Positions 46,585 to 47,965 of a stretch of 47,965 nt of DNA are shown piece after piece; the stretch's first letter is position 1, and each line of letters opens with the position of its first letter. The stretch spans positions 1 through 47,965 of the forward strand of contig JADJPH010000061.1 in NCBI GenBank assembly GCA_016713335.1. Direction: 5' to 3'. The translations under genes were made by a program, and so were the position numbers. The notes beneath the pieces are model-generated. The model was given only the letters and a program-made list of their open reading frames with translations. It ran no database searches and was not told the origin of the DNA. Source of the DNA: Candidatus Fredericiella danica (lineage in GTDB: Bacteria > Chloroflexota > Anaerolineae > Caldilineales > Caldilineaceae).

Positions 46585-47965
46585 TTACTGCGCTGCCACC
46601 GAGACCGATGCGACGATCTCCGGTTTCGCTCTCGGTCCCAAAGGCGACCACTTCGTAGTCACCCGGCTCCACCTCGCTGCCTGGCGCCCAGGTCCACGTG
46701 GCGTACCCTTGTAGCTGTGCAGAAGCGTCATCAAGCTGCGCCAGCGTCTCCTCGCTCCCGGCAAGCCGCACCGACAGTTCGATTCGTTCGCCAGGTGTAA
46801 AGCCCTGTGCCGTGAACAGGAAGTTCGAGGTCACCGCACCCGCCGGCGGATTGACCAGGACAGGCGCCTCGACGACGGGCGGTTCGGCCTGGAACAGATC
46901 ATTGCCGATCCAGTCGTAATGGCCGTCAATCAATGCCTCATTGTCGGGCGTGGTGCATTTCGAAATTCGCGGCGTCGTTGACATCGCCGGAGCCGGTATA
47001 GGTCTGAATCTGCGGATAGGGACAGAGTGGCCGAGTGCACCACGGTGTCGCTGGTGTTCCCCCCGGCGGTTGGGTCTGCAAAGCCACCGCTCATGCCACT
47101 GCCTGATGTCTGTGTGGCAATGATTGCCTCTGGCGCCTCGCCCTTTTCCACCCAATCCTGAATCGGCGTCAGCATGTCAAACTGGCTTGGCGCGTCGCCA
47201 CCGCTGCAGTGGAACATGCCGGGCACCATATAGAGACGGGCAAACTCCTGCGTGGCTTCTAGCCCGCCCATGGTGTCCTGCACCGCTTGGTAATACGCCA
47301 CTGTGCCGAAGGGCGGGATGGCCGGGTCCGCCCAGCCATGATAGAGGATCAGTTTCCCCCCATGCTCGACAAACGCCGTGAGGTCCGGATTCGTGGCGTT
47401 ATAGGTTGCGCCCACCGTCCGCAATTGATCAAACCCTTCGACGGTGAAGTGCCAATCTGCCGCCTGATAGCTGGCGGGCGGGCTCTGGGGGAAACCGAGA
47501 TACTTCAGATACCCGCTGCCAATCCCGGCGGCCATCGGTGTCATCCCACGGAAAACCGACGCCCATCCATTCAACCGAGCTCAGAGCCGACTGCCTCGTG
47601 CCCTGGATAGAGGCCTCGCCGTCGCCGTGACCGGGCCACTGTAGATCTTCTGCACTGCCTCAACCTTGGCCTCGCTCAGGCAGGTGGATGTTTCTGTGGC
47701 GATCGCGCCAGGGAACGCCGGCAGCGACCGGTCAACGGCAAACTCCAGTCAAGGGTGGCAGCCAGCGGGCAACTCTGGAAGTTTGGCGGCGGGATCCGGA
47801 GTCTCCCCAGCCGGCCGGACAGTAAGAGGAGGTGCGGGGTCGAAGGTGCACAACCGGGGATCGGTGATCTGGTTATCCGACCAGGCCGTCGGCGCCGTCG
47901 CAATTCTCAAGCGCGGCATTGTTCAACAGGGTGAGGTCAGCCTGGGTCAACAGTACATTGCCTTC
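46585..47965 (-). CDS. Tannase/feruloyl-esterase-family protein, partial and frameshifted
   Basis: The gene runs off the right edge, so its N-terminus and catalytic Ser are not seen. Family blocks on the minus strand are LLNNAALENCDGADGLVDN near the edge, CLSEAKVEAVQKIYSGP near 47635-47690, ILYHGWADPAIPP with the catalytic Asp, VPGMFHCSGGDAPSQFD with the catalytic His, and CPYPQIQTYTGSGDVNDAANF near 46970-47035. A C-terminal extension of about 110 residues after that (VNPPAGAVTSNFLFTAQGF and on) looks like a beta-sandwich. Shifts occur near 46630, 47030, 47590 and 47750. With the first one repaired the end reads EIVASVSVAAQ and stops at 46585. Secreted esterase action on plant phenolics is likely by family. 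Confidence 0.82.

Overview
The window looks like a piece of a GC-rich, carbohydrate-degrading Chloroflexota genome (Anaerolineae/Caldilineales-like). That placement rests on gene style and content: PA14/NHL fusions, lipoproteins with Ala/Pro-rich linkers, Opp-type sugar transporters, and L-fuconate dehydratase together with GH38 and GH4 enzymes. No rRNA, tRNA, ribosomal protein, transposase, phage gene or CRISPR array was seen, so the placement is an inference.

Layout. 1-790 is a tandem array of small hairpin modules. 900-11692 is a plus-strand run: aldo/keto reductase, a broken thioesterase, a 1248-residue GT-C membrane protein with PA14 and NHL domains, a secreted HExxH peptidase, guaA, and a membrane-anchored beta-lactamase-fold protein lacking its catalytic residues. 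11693-12304 is repeat-rich intergenic DNA. 12305-15285 holds a membrane protein, a DUF1349 protein and a secreted SH3b protein, separated by bidirectional terminators. 15322-18530 (minus) holds L-fuconate dehydratase, uppP and a phosphotriesterase-like lactonase. Divergent from it are a sulfatase-maturating radical SAM enzyme and a GH38 alpha-mannosidase. 22736-28364 has a heterodimeric ABC exporter, a MOSC protein and an MFS transporter. 28361-31240 (minus) has a nucleotidyltransferase pair, a threonine dehydratase-like enzyme and a DHDPS-family aldolase. 31304-32404 is decayed or gene-free. 32405-33495 is an M24-fold protein without metal ligands.

33629-46569 looks like one carbohydrate-uptake locus: a soluble sensor joining a sugar-binding-protein-like domain, GAF, histidine kinase and AraC domains; a degenerate receiver; an Opp/Dpp-type transporter (D, A, B, C, F); a small membrane protein; a GH4 glycosidase; and an IclR regulator. 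A tannase/feruloyl-esterase-family gene runs off the right edge on the minus strand.

How the genes may work together (inference): fucose dehydrogenation, lactone opening, FucD dehydration and aldol cleavage could be supplied by the AKR, PTE-like, FucD and DHDPS-like proteins. Sulfatase maturation plus mannosidase suggests sulfated or fucosylated glycans as the food.

Caution: about fifteen genes are broken by single-base frameshifts while their protein sequence stays well conserved on both sides. This is the pattern of uncorrected sequencing indels, so I annotate those genes across the breaks.
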